From NCBI GenBank assembly GCA_003550325.1, contig QKWP01000063.1, positions 373,926 to 437,925 of the forward strand: a stretch of DNA of 64,000 bases, in the 5' to 3' direction. The translations under genes and the position numbers were made by a program. The notes beneath the pieces are model-generated. The model saw only the letters and a program-made list of their open reading frames with translations, did not search any database and was not told the DNA's origin. Positions 12,365 to 23,560 of the stretch are shown piece after piece. How positions within the stretch are numbered: position 1 is the stretch's first letter; each line of letters starts with the position of its first letter. Origin of the DNA: Gigaspora rosea (lineage: Eukaryota > Glomeromycota > Glomeromycetes > Diversisporales > Gigasporaceae).

Positions 12365-13098
12365 TAAACATGAGTTTGGATTAATATCAGGTTGCTATAT
12401 ATAATGTTTTTTGTAAAAATAGTTGCCTTTTAGTTTGTGATATAGTAGAAGTATGAGTAGAAGAAGAATAGGTTATTTTATTGTTTTTTCTCTATAGAGT
12501 AAATTGGAAATAGTAAGGTTTCCATAATTGTTTGTAAGATAATTCAAAAATTTGAAAAAAGATTTTTATTATAATTTGTGAGCCTAATTTGAAAGGTAAA
12601 TTAAAGAGTCTAAGGTTTTTAATAAGGCAAGAAGGAATTAAGCCTCTAAGTATAGTTAAATAAAAGGCTGGATAGTAATAAATAGTTTAATAAGTTGGAA
12701 TATAGTATTTGAAGAAAGACCTAGATCTGTGGAGTTATTAGTAATAGTAATAGCAGTAAGGATAATCTGATTAATATTGTTTGTATTAGAAAAGAAAAGC
12801 CAGTAGATAGGGGGCATCCAAAAATAATGTTATGTATCCCCTCATAGTAGTGCTTGACCCCCTCTACTATATAAAAAAATTTTTCAAAATCTATATGTTT
12901 ATATATATAATTTTACAAAAACTTGAATATATTATGACACAGTAATCCGATTTGGATGATCTAGGTACCATTCGATTCGTCTCAGTGAGCCGAATCCAAT
13001 GATACCAAAAACATTTCATTTGGATCACTGGATCAATAGTCATTCACAAAAAACTATTGATTTTATAGTTATTTTATAAAAAGACATAATAATATATA

Positions 13099-13552
13099 GT
13101 TATTGGATGCGAAGCATCCAATAACAGGAGTTATTTTTAAAATAACTCCATTATCAGGCTGTAAAATTTTAATGTGATAGCTTCTGGGCCCCAAAGGAGC
13201 CAGGTATAGAACATAAATTTTATTGTCAGATAAACAAGTTATTGGTGCTTGGCATTCAATAATGGTGTTATCCGGCAGCTTATGCTGACCAGATTGCCAA
13301 ATAACTTGGTTATTTGGCAGCAGTGTTTAAAATAGCATAGTAAAAATCCAGATCCACTGGTATTTTGATAAAATTTTGAGCAAAAAAACTGGTTTTTAAT
13401 ATATAAAAACAGGATTTTTTTGCTTTGCACCAGTAAATTTCAAATCCTATTTTAAACACTGTTTGGCAGTATTCATGTGTTTTCTGCCAAATAACTTGTT
13501 ATTTGGCAGAAATTACATGAACGTTGCCAAATAACCAAGTTATTTGGCAATT
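13099..13552. repeat. Cluster of strong palindromes
   Basis: There are five palindromes. 13099-13125 has a perfect 12-bp stem with a GAA loop, and its core gcgaagc is a known hyper-stable DNA mini-hairpin. 13127-13149 is ggagttatttt around one T. Three versions of gccaaataac..gttatttggc lie near 13296-13319, 13486-13509 and 13528-13551. The first gccaaataac copy is followed directly by the inserted element at 13321-13461. No coding potential. Confidence 0.75.
13321..13461. mobile_element. 141-bp hAT-like MITE with perfect 8-bp TSD
   Basis: The termini are exact inverted repeats, cagtgtttaaaatag and ctattttaaacactg. The 8-bp duplication tttggcag lies at 13313-13320 and 13462-13469. The CAGTG start and 8-bp TSD are diagnostic of hAT elements. 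The same terminal word, cagtgtttaaaat, opens the 842-bp element at 18976, so both may have used one transposase. Confidence 0.88.
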
Positions 13553-14318
13553 TGATCATAGTAAGATGACGAATAATCAACAGTATTTGGCTAATAACTT
13601 TTGATCCAGTGATCTAAATAAAATGAAATTGGACTATTCGACTTCTCTCACTGAGATGAATCGGATAGTACCAAAATCATTAAATTTGGACCACTGGATT
13701 AGTTTTAGGCGATTTTTCTAAAAAAATTGCATTATAGTTTTTTGACCTCCCTTACTTAAGAGGCAAAATGTTATATTTTGTTAGACCCCTCCCACCCCTC
13801 TTATATAATATTATTTCTGGATTCCCGCTTAGAAGAATCATAAGTGTTATATATAAAGCAGTTGGTATTTGAAAATAGGTTAGGATAAATTGAGTGAAAA
13901 TAACAATATGAAGGTAGTTTATTTAAAAATAACTTAATTTTAAAAGCTTTAAGGTTACTAAGTTTAAAATTGGTAATGTTATTTGAAGCTTTTTGATTAT
14001 TGTTAAAGTACAGCCAAGTAGAGTTCTAGTCAAAATAATGAGTAAAGTGAGACTATTCATTGGTACATTGCTAAGAGAACCATAAGGCCATGTTATGAGC
14101 TTTGCAAATATTTTAATGAATTTTCATATAGGTTGTAAAACTTGGGTATTTTTTCAATATAGAGTATAAAAAGGAATATATGATTTGGTATAATTAAGAT
14201 TAAGAAAAAAAGTGAAGTATGTTGATTGGCTAGTTGATTAGCATGATTATTAAAAGGGTTATCAGAATGAGCTTGAACTTTATGCAAAGTTAGTTGGATA
14301 TTAAGGATTTGATAATAT

Positions 14319-15711
14319 ATATATATTTTTTTATATTAGGGGGAACCCCGGGTGTAGCTTCTGCCCAAACTTTTATTAATACTTAAGTAAGTTGACATAT
14401 TGCCGAAGTACATACATATTATATACAAGTATTGGAACTAGGACTTTAGGTAATACNATTAATACTTAAGTAAGTTGACATATTGCCGAAGTACATACAT
14501 ATTATATACAAGTATTGGAACTAGGACTTTAGGTAATACAACTATTTATCCACGACTAAAACTCACCAGAGCCTTCCATATTCCTATTTATATGACTGAC
14601 CTGGCTTGTACATTCCTCTCCAACCAACAATTGGTATTCACATGTCTGCCACTTTATCTACACTACCTAGTATCATCACTTCCAATTTGGTGTATGTTGC
14701 CAGGTAGGCGCTTTGTGCTTTCAGATTAGTGTATCTGAGATCCCCTAATGCCGTACTTTTCAGGAGTTCGTATCTCAAGCCATGCAGCTACCTCTATCAC
14801 ATTGGGTTAGTATCTCAAGCCTGCATACTGCCGCAATTAGCCGGGTTCCTGCAACTTCGGGGCTCAGAATTTAACATTCTGAATTCGGTAATGTGTGAAC
14901 GACTGTACTTCCCTCTATGGTAACGATGTAACCAGGCTTGTTTCGCAAATGCTTCCAGTACTAGATATAGTTGGATGGCATCATGAGGCTCAGGGGGACT
15001 CTGTTATCACTACATGCACTTGTACCAGCTATACCCGTATTGGTGGTCCCAGCACTTCTTAGCGTCCAAAGACTCCCATATGGGTACGCCCAAAGCCCGT
15101 TGGGTCTTGACACGTACATGCCTCCATGCTTCCACCTCTCACTGGCTAGTGAGTTCTGTTTGCCCTTACAGGTTCATTCTGATCCCCAGTACTCACATCC
15201 AACCCTTTTTCCAACCTTTACTGATCTCTCCCAAACTACCAAACCAGTTAGCTCGGAAGGATTGGTCGGTCCGGCTTTATGTACCTGACGGACTCCCTCT
15301 TCTTGGTACCTAATTCTGAAACATAGGTCCTTTCCTCCGGTACGACTCCGGCAGCCATGTTGGTGTCCCCTCTTGCCATAGGGCTTTTTCTGTTCAGTTC
15401 TTTAGTCTCGAGCCAAAATCCCGGTCTTCTATAGTACTGTTAGAAGATCTTCCTTACCTTCTTGCTTGGGACTTGCCAAGCGGGTTTCAATTGTTCTGGT
15501 CCTTTGGATTTGTCTGTGCAACTTACACAACTACGCTAATGCTCCCATTCAAGATGGTGGTACCAAGGTTACAGGTAATATACCCGACTGATCAATGAAC
15601 AAATATTACCACAACACAGGCCTATTTTTCAATTCGTCTCTAGTGAGATTTGAACTCTAGACCTGTCGCTTGGGGGTAACAACCAGACAGCTTCTCTATG
15701 TCACCACACTC
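14319..15711 (-). mobile_element. Very long SINE-like retroposon, 1.39 kb
   Basis: A perfect 15-bp duplication, aggatttgataatat, flanks it (14304-14318 and 15712-15726). On the minus strand the head (about 15640-15711) contains a B-box-like gagttcaaatc (15647-15657) and a weak A-box-like region near 15685-15705. The other end finishes in A/T-rich tail sequence. The body is clearly richer in GC than its surroundings. Short frames inside (14475-14923, 14971-15313, plus) show no recognisable protein and run antisense to the element, so I do not call genes. 82 bp of its length is an assembly duplication. Confidence 0.72.
14375..14539. other. 82-bp exact duplication joined by one N (assembly artefact)
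   Basis: 14375-14456 and 14458-14539 are identical, starting attaatacttaagtaag, with a single n at 14457. This is what results when two overlapping contig ends are scaffolded without merging. The true element is probably 83 bases shorter. Confidence 0.9.
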
Positions 15712-15814
15712 AGGATTTGATAATATTAAAGAGTGTATACCATATAGGCCATATTAAATTTAATTTTTTTGAAAGAATTTGGATTAAGATGTATAAGTTT
15801 GGTATATTGGATAT

Positions 15815-16028
15815 AATATAAAACTTTTTTTTACTAAGTAAACTTCAAAAGTTTGATTAAGTAAAGTTGTTCAGCAATCAAAATACACCTAAAGTAAAAA
15901 ACTACATCATTTTGTCAACTTTTTATTAGTACATTTTTCAATTTTTCTAAAAATTCAACAATACGGAAAATAAGCTACTCTATGTTTTTTGTATAATTTT
16001 TGGCCCAAAAAAGTAGCTTATTTTTGGG
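15815..16028. mobile_element. Fragment of the aaaataagctacc Tc1/mariner-like family
   Basis: Shares gtaaagttgttcagca, aactttttattagtacattt and the terminal aaaataagctac with 47045-47266 and 12052-12364. The right end is followed by TA; the left end is truncated. Confidence 0.6.
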
Positions 16029-16135
16029 AATATATAGTATCATTTTTATCGAATTTTTTTGTATTTTTACTTTATTTTTTTATTTTGATATTGATTTATT
16101 TTTTCTTTATTTATTTTGATTTTTTTTCTTTTTTT

Positions 16136-16482
16136 AATTTAATTGACAATTCACGATAGAAGAAGAATTTTAACTGGGGGAGATTTTAATAATAAAACAT
16201 AATAAAATATGTTAATACAGGAATCATGATTCCTATAGTTTTATAAATTTTTTGAATTTTAATTGCTTGTAACTTTTATTTACCTAACTAATTTTACTAA
16301 TCTAGCTATCATTAGAATCACAAAAACTAGCTCTACAACTTTTATTAGAAGTCTACAAGATGTTAACTTAATAAAAAATTAACTTTACATAGTCAGGAAT
16401 GCTGATTTTTGTAATTTATATTAAGTGTTATGTATTTTATTAATACAAATTCTCCTTTTTTCGCGAATTGTCAATTAAATTT
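16136..16482. mobile_element. TIR element with aattgacaattcgcga ends
   Basis: The left end, aattgacaattcacga, and the right end, tcgcgaattgtcaatt, are inverted, with the match running about 28 bp inward. The interior is non-coding AT-rich DNA. Flanks are too repetitive to fix a TSD. Confidence 0.6.
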
Positions 16483-17035
16483 TTTTCTTTTTTTAAATTT
16501 TTTATTATTTATTTTTTATGATTTTTTTTTTATTTTTATTTATTTCAATTTTTAATATTTTTTATTTATTTTTTTTTATATTTAAATGTTATTTTGATTT
16601 TTTTTCTTTTTTTATTTTAAATTTTTTTTCTTTTTTTAAAATTTTTATTATTTATTTTTTATAAATTTTTTTATTTTTTTCTTTTTTTATTTTAAATTTT
16701 TTTTCTTTTTTTAAATTTTTTATTATTTATTTTTTATAAATTTTTTTTTATTTTTATTTATTTCAATTTTTACTATTTTTTATTTATTTTTTTTTATATT
16801 TAAATGTTTTTAAATTTTTATATATTTAACTTTTTTTATTTATTTAATATTTTATTTTGTATTTATTTATTTTTTTATTTATTTTTTATTTATTTTTTAT
16901 TTAATTTTTTTTATTTAATATTTTTTTATTTATTTAATTTTTTTTCTTTTTATTTATTTTTTTTAAAATGTTTTTTTTTTATTATTTCAATTTTATTTTA
17001 ATTTTAATTTTTTTATTTAAATTTATGTTTTTTTA
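16483..17035. repeat. T-rich low-complexity tract (tttattt)
   Basis: Almost entirely T and A, in ttttattt and ttttttatttat variants with local duplications. A phenylalanine/leucine-rich frame here is not a gene. Confidence 0.85.
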
Positions 17036-17054
17036 GGGGTTATTTATATCTTGC

Positions 17055-17404
17055 GGAGGTGGGTATTCTTATTTTTCATACCTCCAATCATTCCAATAGA
17101 TGATTGAATTTTGTATAATGATTGAATGTAAACAAAGACAAAAAATGTAAACAAAAATTAAAAAATCTAACTATTCTAAAAAAAATTAAAGATATTATAA
17201 AAAAAATTTTTCGCCTATATATAAAATCTCATGCAGAACAAGTCTACTTAGAGAATTTAGAAAGATTATCTTAGTATACTTTAAGATATTATCAAAAAAC
17301 TAAAGGAAAAAATAAAAAAATAAAAATATCCTAAAATTCTATTAAGATGATCTTTGTTTGGCGACTAAGTAAACTTGTTTAGCATGAAATTTTGCATATA
17401 AGCA
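17055..17404. repeat. Two fold-back structures
   Basis: 17055-17085 is a hairpin (ggaggtgggtat / atacctcc). 17213-17404 is a larger fold-back with arms of about 38 bp, containing catgcagaacaagt and acttgtttagcatg, around an A-rich centre. No TSD was fixed. Confidence 0.5.
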
Positions 17405-17835
17405 CATTACCTAAAAGTTTTTTTTATTAATATTATATGAGATATTGTTAAAATAAAAAATAACTCCAAATTATTATTTAACAATTAACCAATCAAAATC
17501 GAGATGTGAGATGCAATGTAGATCGCTAGATGCGAGACATACATTTTTCTTTTTTTTTATATTTAAATTTTATTTTATTTAAATTTTTTTATTTATTTTA
17601 TTTAAATTTTTTGTATTTATTTATTTATATATTTAAATACAGAAATATAAAAAAGGTTCCAAGTTATACAGATTTAAAAATATAACATATAAGTAAAAAT
17701 TTTTTTATTGCATTTTCTTTTTTTTTTAGTACAGTACTACAATACTAATAGTTTTTTTTTATATTTGGTAAATTAGCTTTATGTTGTCTGTGTATTAGTT
17801 GCAGGTACCAATATACATTCTCAAACTAGTAACTA

Positions 17836-18050
17836 GCATGATAATATGAACAAACAGAGCACAAGTAAGTATACTTTTTTTATATATATATAAGTACTAA
17901 TATTTTTTTTGAAAAAAAATAGTACAATTTTAGTATGAAATATAGCATAATAATATAAACAGATAGAGTATAAGTATGTTTTTTTTTTATATAAGTTCTA
18001 ATATTTTTTTTGAAATGAACATGGTATGATTTTAGTATAGAATATAGCAC
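17836..18050. repeat. Tandem repeat, period about 105 bp, two copies
   Basis: The word tagcatgataatatgaac recurs at 17836, 17943 and 18046 (diverging), each followed by cagagcacaagtaagt-like and poly-T sequence. Confidence 0.6.
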
Positions 18051-18394
18051 AATAATACAATAAATATAGTATTATAGTTCAGGATGTAGCAAGATAATTA
18101 GTATGGATAGGGCAAAGTACGTTAGTTGGAATATAGCATGATAGTTGGAATACTGTTGGAATATAGCATGATAGTTGAAATTGTGTTTATGTTATATTTT
18201 ATATTTATTTTTTTGTATTTTTTTTTATTTTTTTAATTTTTTTAGCTTTTTTTAGAGTAATAAAAAAGAATACATGTAACTGATTTTATAAAAAAATCAT
18301 GTTTTATAATTGTAATCATGTAATAAATTAAAGAAATTGGGTAATTATTACAGTATCTTGTTGATTCTGCATGTGATCAGAAACTGATACTAGT

Positions 18395-19906
18395 GCAAAT
18401 CTTATGTTTTTGATGCTCCTGCACCTACTTTTTTGATACTCCTAAATGTACCCCAAAAATTTTATTACTTTTTTGAGACACAGGGATTTTAAAAAAGTCA
18501 CATAACTGCCACGATTAAAATCAACCAATGGAATTGCAGATAAGATTCTAATAAAGTGCTTAAAGTTTTTTTAATCAGAACTAATTTTTTTATTATGTCA
18601 TTATTATTTGAATTTCTAATAAGAGTTGCAGAGATGAAAATTACTATTCCATTAGTAGTAAATACATCAAAATTGGCTTAGTGTACCACAAGATATGAGT
18701 AAAAAACTTTTTGTGAATTTTTAGTTTTTTTAAAAACTTTAAAATTTCACGAAAATTTTTTTACTCATATTTCGTGATATACTAAACCAATTTTGATATG
18801 TTTGGAATGGTAATTTTCATCTCTGCAACCCTTATTAGAAATTCAAATAATAGATATAATAAAAAAATTAGTTCTGATTAAAAAAAACTTTAAGCCTTTT
18901 ATTAGAATCTTACCTGCAATTCTATTGGTCGATTTTAATCGCGGCGGTCACGTGACTTTTTAAAATTGCTGTGTCCAGTGTTTAAAATTCAATGTTCTCA
19001 TGGTTCTCAATGAACATTTGAATTTTTTTAAGAACATTGATATTTAGAAAAGGTTCTCTTATTTGATGGTTCAAAGAGAACATTTATAAAATTTTTATGT
19101 TCTAGATTTATTAATATGAACAATAAATTATATAAAATGTTCATCAATTTGATAATGTAATTTGATCATGACAAATTCTGCATAAATATATATATGTATA
19201 TACATATGTATATATGTATATAAATACTATGTATAGCACATATATTTAAAGTTGCACAATATAGATAACAAATAAATATTAAGAAAATCATCTTTAAAGA
19301 TTTTTAAATAAAACATTCATTAATTGTGCAAGAGTATTATTATTGTATAAACTTATATAGATAATTTGTGTCAAATGATATGCTAATACTAAGCAAGCAA
19401 AAAGATACAAAGTATTTGTTAGTATGAAATTTAAATAGTTAAATAACAAAGTAATTTGATTCTAATTTATCACATTAACCAATAGTAGCATCAGTAAAAT
19501 ATTATAAAAAGTCTTGTTTTATTATAAGCAAATATGAAAAGCACTTGAAATTTAACAAAATTATTAGAAATTGAATTGTATAATATATTGTATTATGTTG
19601 AAAAAAATATAAAGAATTATATACAAACTTTAAAAAATTATTAATAGATAAGTATGAACTTAGTATGTGAATTGTAAGTATAGAATATGAACATTTTTTA
19701 AAAATTAATATTCAATTTATTTAATATATAATGAACATTAAAAAGTTTTTGAGAACAATAAAAATTTAAATTATGTTCTTTTGAGAACATAACTTTAGAT
19801 TTGAATTTTAAACACTAGCCGTGTCTCAAAAAAGTAATAAAATTTTTGGGGTACATTTAGGAGTATCAAAAAAGTAGGTGCAGGAGTATCAAAAATGTAA
19901 GATTTG
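18395..19906. mobile_element. Giant fold-back element interrupted by a hAT-like insertion
   Basis: Without the insertion at 18976-19817, this is one near-complete palindrome of about 670 bp with arms of about 330 bp and a centre near 18728. Outer ends read caaatcttatgtttttgat and atcaaaaatgtaagatttg. Flanks tgatacta and tgatactg match at 7 of 8 bases, though exact boundaries are uncertain. The right arm is split after gctgtgtc by the insertion. Non-coding. Confidence 0.7.
18976..19817. mobile_element. hAT-like element, GTTCTC family, 842 bp
   Basis: Ends: cagtgtttaaaattcaatg on the left; ttgaattttaaacacta on the right. The 8-bp flanks gctgtgtc (18968-18975) and gccgtgtc (19818-19825) differ by one base. 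Subterminal regions carry repeated gttctc/gagaac words in inverted pairs, a pattern seen where hAT transposases bind. No transposase frame, so non-autonomous. It is inserted in the fold-back element 18395-19906. Confidence 0.8.
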
Positions 19907-19919
19907 TGATACTGGTAGT

Positions 19920-20075
19920 TACTTAGTGCAGATTTGTATAAGATCTATAAGATCTAATAATTTGTGAAGATCTGCAAAAAATTTTTCTTTGCTGACCAAT
20001 GGCAGGGTCACAGATATACATAGATTTTTAATAATTGAGTTTTTAAAAAAACTGCACAAATATGCACCATATTTA
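19920..20075. repeat. Repeat related to 60590-60840 (ctgacc..cagggtcacaga)
   Basis: Contains gaagatctgcaaaaaat, tttgctgacc and gcagggtcacagat, words that recur in two further copies near 60640-60690 and 60750-60830. Non-coding; ends not resolved. Confidence 0.5.
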
Positions 20076-20559
20076 TTTACCTGATAATAGCTTATATAAA
20101 ATTTTATACTATTATTAAGGTTAGAATTTATTAGTGTATTTTCTTAATTTTTTTTATTGTGCATATAGCAATTAATAAAAAATTTAAAAGTTACCTTATC
20201 TATCTATGTATATTTCAGAGTCCCATTGGGATTGTGAAGTGTTAATATTAGTAGTCCAAGGTGTAATTGATATAGAATTTGGAGGACCTGGACATATAGT
20301 ACAGAGGTCATACATTACACATTTCAGCAAAAACTCTCAAAATTTGAGAAGCAAAACAACAGTTTTTGGCAACTATCTTGGCAACTAGTGGTCCAATTTG
20401 AATGAACTTTTTTTTAAAATGAAGCACTTAGTGAGGCGCATCTAAAAAAAAAGTTCATTTAATTCTCATTACTAGATCAGAAGTTATTTAAGTAAATATA
20501 GTTTTGTCATTTTTAGCAAATTAGGTCAAAATTGGCCAAAATCCAGTTATGACCTATAT

Positions 20560-22150
20560 GAGAGATGTTTAGGGTCCTGTATTTGGGTGCTTGAAGTATC
20601 TACGAGCTTTACTGATAATTGTATCTTTGTTAAAATAAGTAAAAACCATGATTGGAGTTTTATAGTATATGGCAAGTATAATAAGCAAATGCATTAATGC
20701 ACTGGAGTTGGTAATTGCTTGAATTGAACAGTGGATATTGTTTTTAATAATACTTTCTTCTAAAAAGGTAAACCATAATGGTTGTTTTCCAGTAGGTAAA
20801 TGGTGCACTCTGATTATTTGCAGAACAAAGTTGTTCTAAATAAAAAATTTGTTTGTGACAGAGTTGTTGTTTGAAGGTTTTGTATTTGGGATAATATTGA
20901 AGAATTTGTTCAAGTGGAAGGTTTCCACTATTAATAACTTTGGGCCAAATAATCTTCAGATTTGCTATAATATTAATTTTTAGTCATTTTAACAAAAGAA
21001 TAATTTTAAAAGTAGTAGTTAATCTATTAGATCCATTAATATTAGGGGAAGGGTGTTGTAGAATATTAGTTGTTGACTATAAATTGTTTTGAAATTGTTG
21101 TAATCTAATGCGAGTAAGAGATATCTAATAATTAGAATCATTAATTCATATTAAAAAGTTAGAAATATGATGTTGAAGTTGTATCTCCTATATATTATAT
21201 ATATTGTACAAGTGTGAATTAAGCATGATACTTTTGGGAGTAGATCTTGATAAATGTGATTTATGTTTAGCAACAGGTAAATATTGGGATAAAATTTTTG
21301 TGCAGGTAGAGTATGGAAGAACTATATTATGTAATCAATATTCTAAAGTAGGAATTATAATAGTATTAATAATATAGGTAATTTGTTTGTCTGTAATTTG
21401 TTTAGTATTAGCAGTTTGTATAAGATGTGAAGCCTTAGCTCAGATAAGTTTGATTTGTTGTATATATTTGTTATTGAGAGTAAACCAGCATTCAAGAAAT
21501 TTGAAAGGTTGATTAGAAGGCAGAAAAGTTAATGAATAGTTTAAGTATGTTATAGAGGTTGATTGGAGCAAAAATTGATTTTGTAGGGTTAATTTGTATA
21601 TCTACTATTTGGTAGAAAATAGTAACTGTAGAGAGATAATAGATTCAAGTTCTGTTAAGGATAAAACAACCCATAAGGTATCATCTATGTAAGCCAAGAC
21701 AAATGTAGAGCATTTAAGATAATGTGTTTGGGATAAGGTAAGATTGGTTTTCCAGGAAGTTTGTAAAGTATAACCCATAAACTGAGTAGATATATGGTTA
21801 ATAAGTGAGTTGTAGTAGAGAGGAGTAATGGTCAATGCCATTTTTAACAGAGTAAAAATTAGTAAGACCAAGGTTTGTAATAACACAATTATATTGATTA
21901 AATAGGAGATTAGAAAGAATATTAATAAGTAGTAGAGGCATGCAAATACAAACTAGTGATCTAGTAAATAGATCAAATTGAACAGAGTCATAAGCTTTGC
22001 TCATATCTTGGGATATAAGCCAGAGTGGTTTGTAATTACAGTTGGATCTTCTATTGTGAGATTTACTGTATTAAGTGACTTAATGATATTATTATATAAT
22101 TGAATACAAATTAAAATTACAGAAATCAGATATTGTTCAATAAATAATGT
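20560..22150 (-). pseudogene. LINE reverse-transcriptase relic
   Basis: On the minus strand, the frame starting near 22020 reads SQDMSKAYDSV (RT motif with the first catalytic Asp) and VKNGID. About 21700 carries AYIDDTLWV, the YxDD active site. Upstream and downstream sequence is in shifted frames with stops, and the 20569-20890 part reads as a decayed post-RT region. The copy is truncated at both ends, with no TSD seen. It is the same general LINE type as the 12.4-15.8 kb relic, but not the same as the full-length LINE at 50 kb. Confidence 0.72.
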
Positions 22151-22880
22151 AATTAATAATGTTGACAAGAGTTTCAACATTATGAATATGTGTTTACTTA
22201 GAGATACACTTTTATTCTTATTTCAAAAGTAAATCTCAACCAAGTTGTTAACTCTAACTCTAACTTGAACTGTATTATTTCTATTTTGACCTCTTAGTAA
22301 GTTATTGTTTTATTGAAGTGAAAAGGTGGATCTTATATATGTTTTCTTTACTTAATAAATACATGTAATTTAGACTGATGCTATTGATTTATTATTTTTT
22401 CACTATTCTAGGTTTGAAAACCAGAAATAGCATTTGTGTCTAGAGGTGCACTTGGTGTAAGAACTGGATATGCAATGTGCCTGAACCAGAATGTATAGGT
22501 GCAAGAACTGGATTGTGTAGATTGTTTAGAAAAAAGGGATTAAACAACAATAACAGAAATTGAAGGTACAAAAACAGGTATGTAGCCATAGTATATGCTG
22601 TCGCCAGATATAGCGATGTAAACCAAATCCGAATGGGACAATTATAACTTTCTATTTAATTTAGGTCTGGAGGTTGACTATTGTTATAATACAAAACGCA
22701 ATACAAACCCCAAATCAGTATCTATTTATTTTTGCATAACCCAAACTTCAAGGACCAATCATCTCTGCAGTGAAATTTACATTTTTGTGACCTTATATTA
22801 AAATATTTTTTCGATAAACTTTCTTTTGATACTAATTAATTGGGATATTAGTCATATTGTATTAGATATATTCGATGTAT
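22151..22880. other. No gene seen
   Basis: Mixed AT-rich DNA. The short word gtgcaagaactggat is repeated near 22450-22520 but gives no further structure. Confidence 0.45.
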
Positions 22881-22884
22881 CAGA

Positions 22885-23225
22885 AGTGATGAGACTACCT
22901 ATAATTAGACAATCGATTCATCGATTATTTGATTTGTCAATTAGTCGATTGGTCAATTAAACAGCTAATTATTTAAGAATATCACCCGGCTATTTCTGTT
23001 GCTAATTTACATGTATTCTACCAATTTTTTGGTTCTTATTTTATTCAATTAATTGATTATAATAATTATCAACTAATCGATTACTTGACCAATCGATTAG
23101 TCAACTAATCGATTAGTCGATTAATCGATTGGCCAATTAATTGAGTACCTGAATAACATTGATTAGTTGAGTAAAGTGATCAATCAACTAATCGATTGAA
23201 AAAATTTTTCATCGATTTATATCAC
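22885..23225. repeat. Block of clustered aatcgatt palindromes (hAT-like?)
   Basis: More than a dozen copies of atcgatt or ttagtcgattgg-like words occur in about 340 bp. The right end, atcgatttatatcacta, resembles a hAT-type terminus read in reverse (tagtgatataaatcgat). A matching left terminus and TSD were not found, so the element call is tentative. Confidence 0.5.
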
Positions 23226-23229
23226 TACC

Positions 23230-23560
23230 TTGTCTAGTTACCAAGCGTGAATTTTTGCAGCCACTAAGTTTAATCACAGCATGAAGTACTTGCCAAAGTT
23301 ACCAAACATGAGGCCCTTGCACTGCTACCGAAGTCACAGAGCTTATATAAAGTTATTCACTACTACTGTAGTCACTAACATAATATCTTTGCACTACACG
23401 TATCACGGCTGTGATGTCTAGTTACTAGATGTAAGGACTTGCATTTGCCTTCAATTACAAGTCACAGAGAAGGGTGGGAAGATAAAGCCAACCTTCACTA
23501 CAAGACAAGTGAAAAGTAACCTCTTCTTTTTAGATAAAAGGGCCTTAATATCCTTATTGG
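23230..23560. repeat. Degenerate short repeats
   Basis: Words such as cttgcactgctacc, agtcacagag and agttaccaaa(c/g) recur loosely every 50-70 bases. No coding signal. 23560-24036 shows nothing further except a T run at 23935-23952. Confidence 0.4.

Larger units (their letters stand above)
12811..13828. mobile_element. TIR element, gggcatcc family copy 2, with internal insertions
   Basis: The left end gggggcatccaaaaataatg and the right end ttatttctggattcccgc are diverged inverted repeats related to 10756-11275. Shared internal words around cactgagatgaatcgg support the relationship. It holds a palindrome-rich block (13099-13552), which in turn holds a hAT-like element (13321-13461). It splits the LINE relic. 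Confidence 0.6.
12450..15810 (-). pseudogene. Old LINE relic (RNase H and C-terminal part), split by later insertions
   Basis: On the minus strand, 15727-15800 plus 14090-14303 reads as the end of an RNase H domain: LTLHKVQAHSDNPFNNH followed by ANQLANQH, matching the H-S-x(n)-F-N-x-x-A-D catalytic end. 13840-14080 reads as the downstream C-terminal region (FKIKLFLNKLPSY), and about 12450-12800 continues it (LSYKQLWKP). Frames shift and stops are common. It is interrupted by the SINE at 14319-15711, whose 15-bp TSD duplicates LINE sequence, and by the TIR element at 12811-13828. The family resembles LINEs of mycorrhizal fungi, by recall rather than search. Confidence 0.65.

Noticed and set aside
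14475-15313. Three overlapping plus-strand frames
   Set aside because: They lie antisense inside the long SINE, which is GC-richer and so has fewer chance stops.
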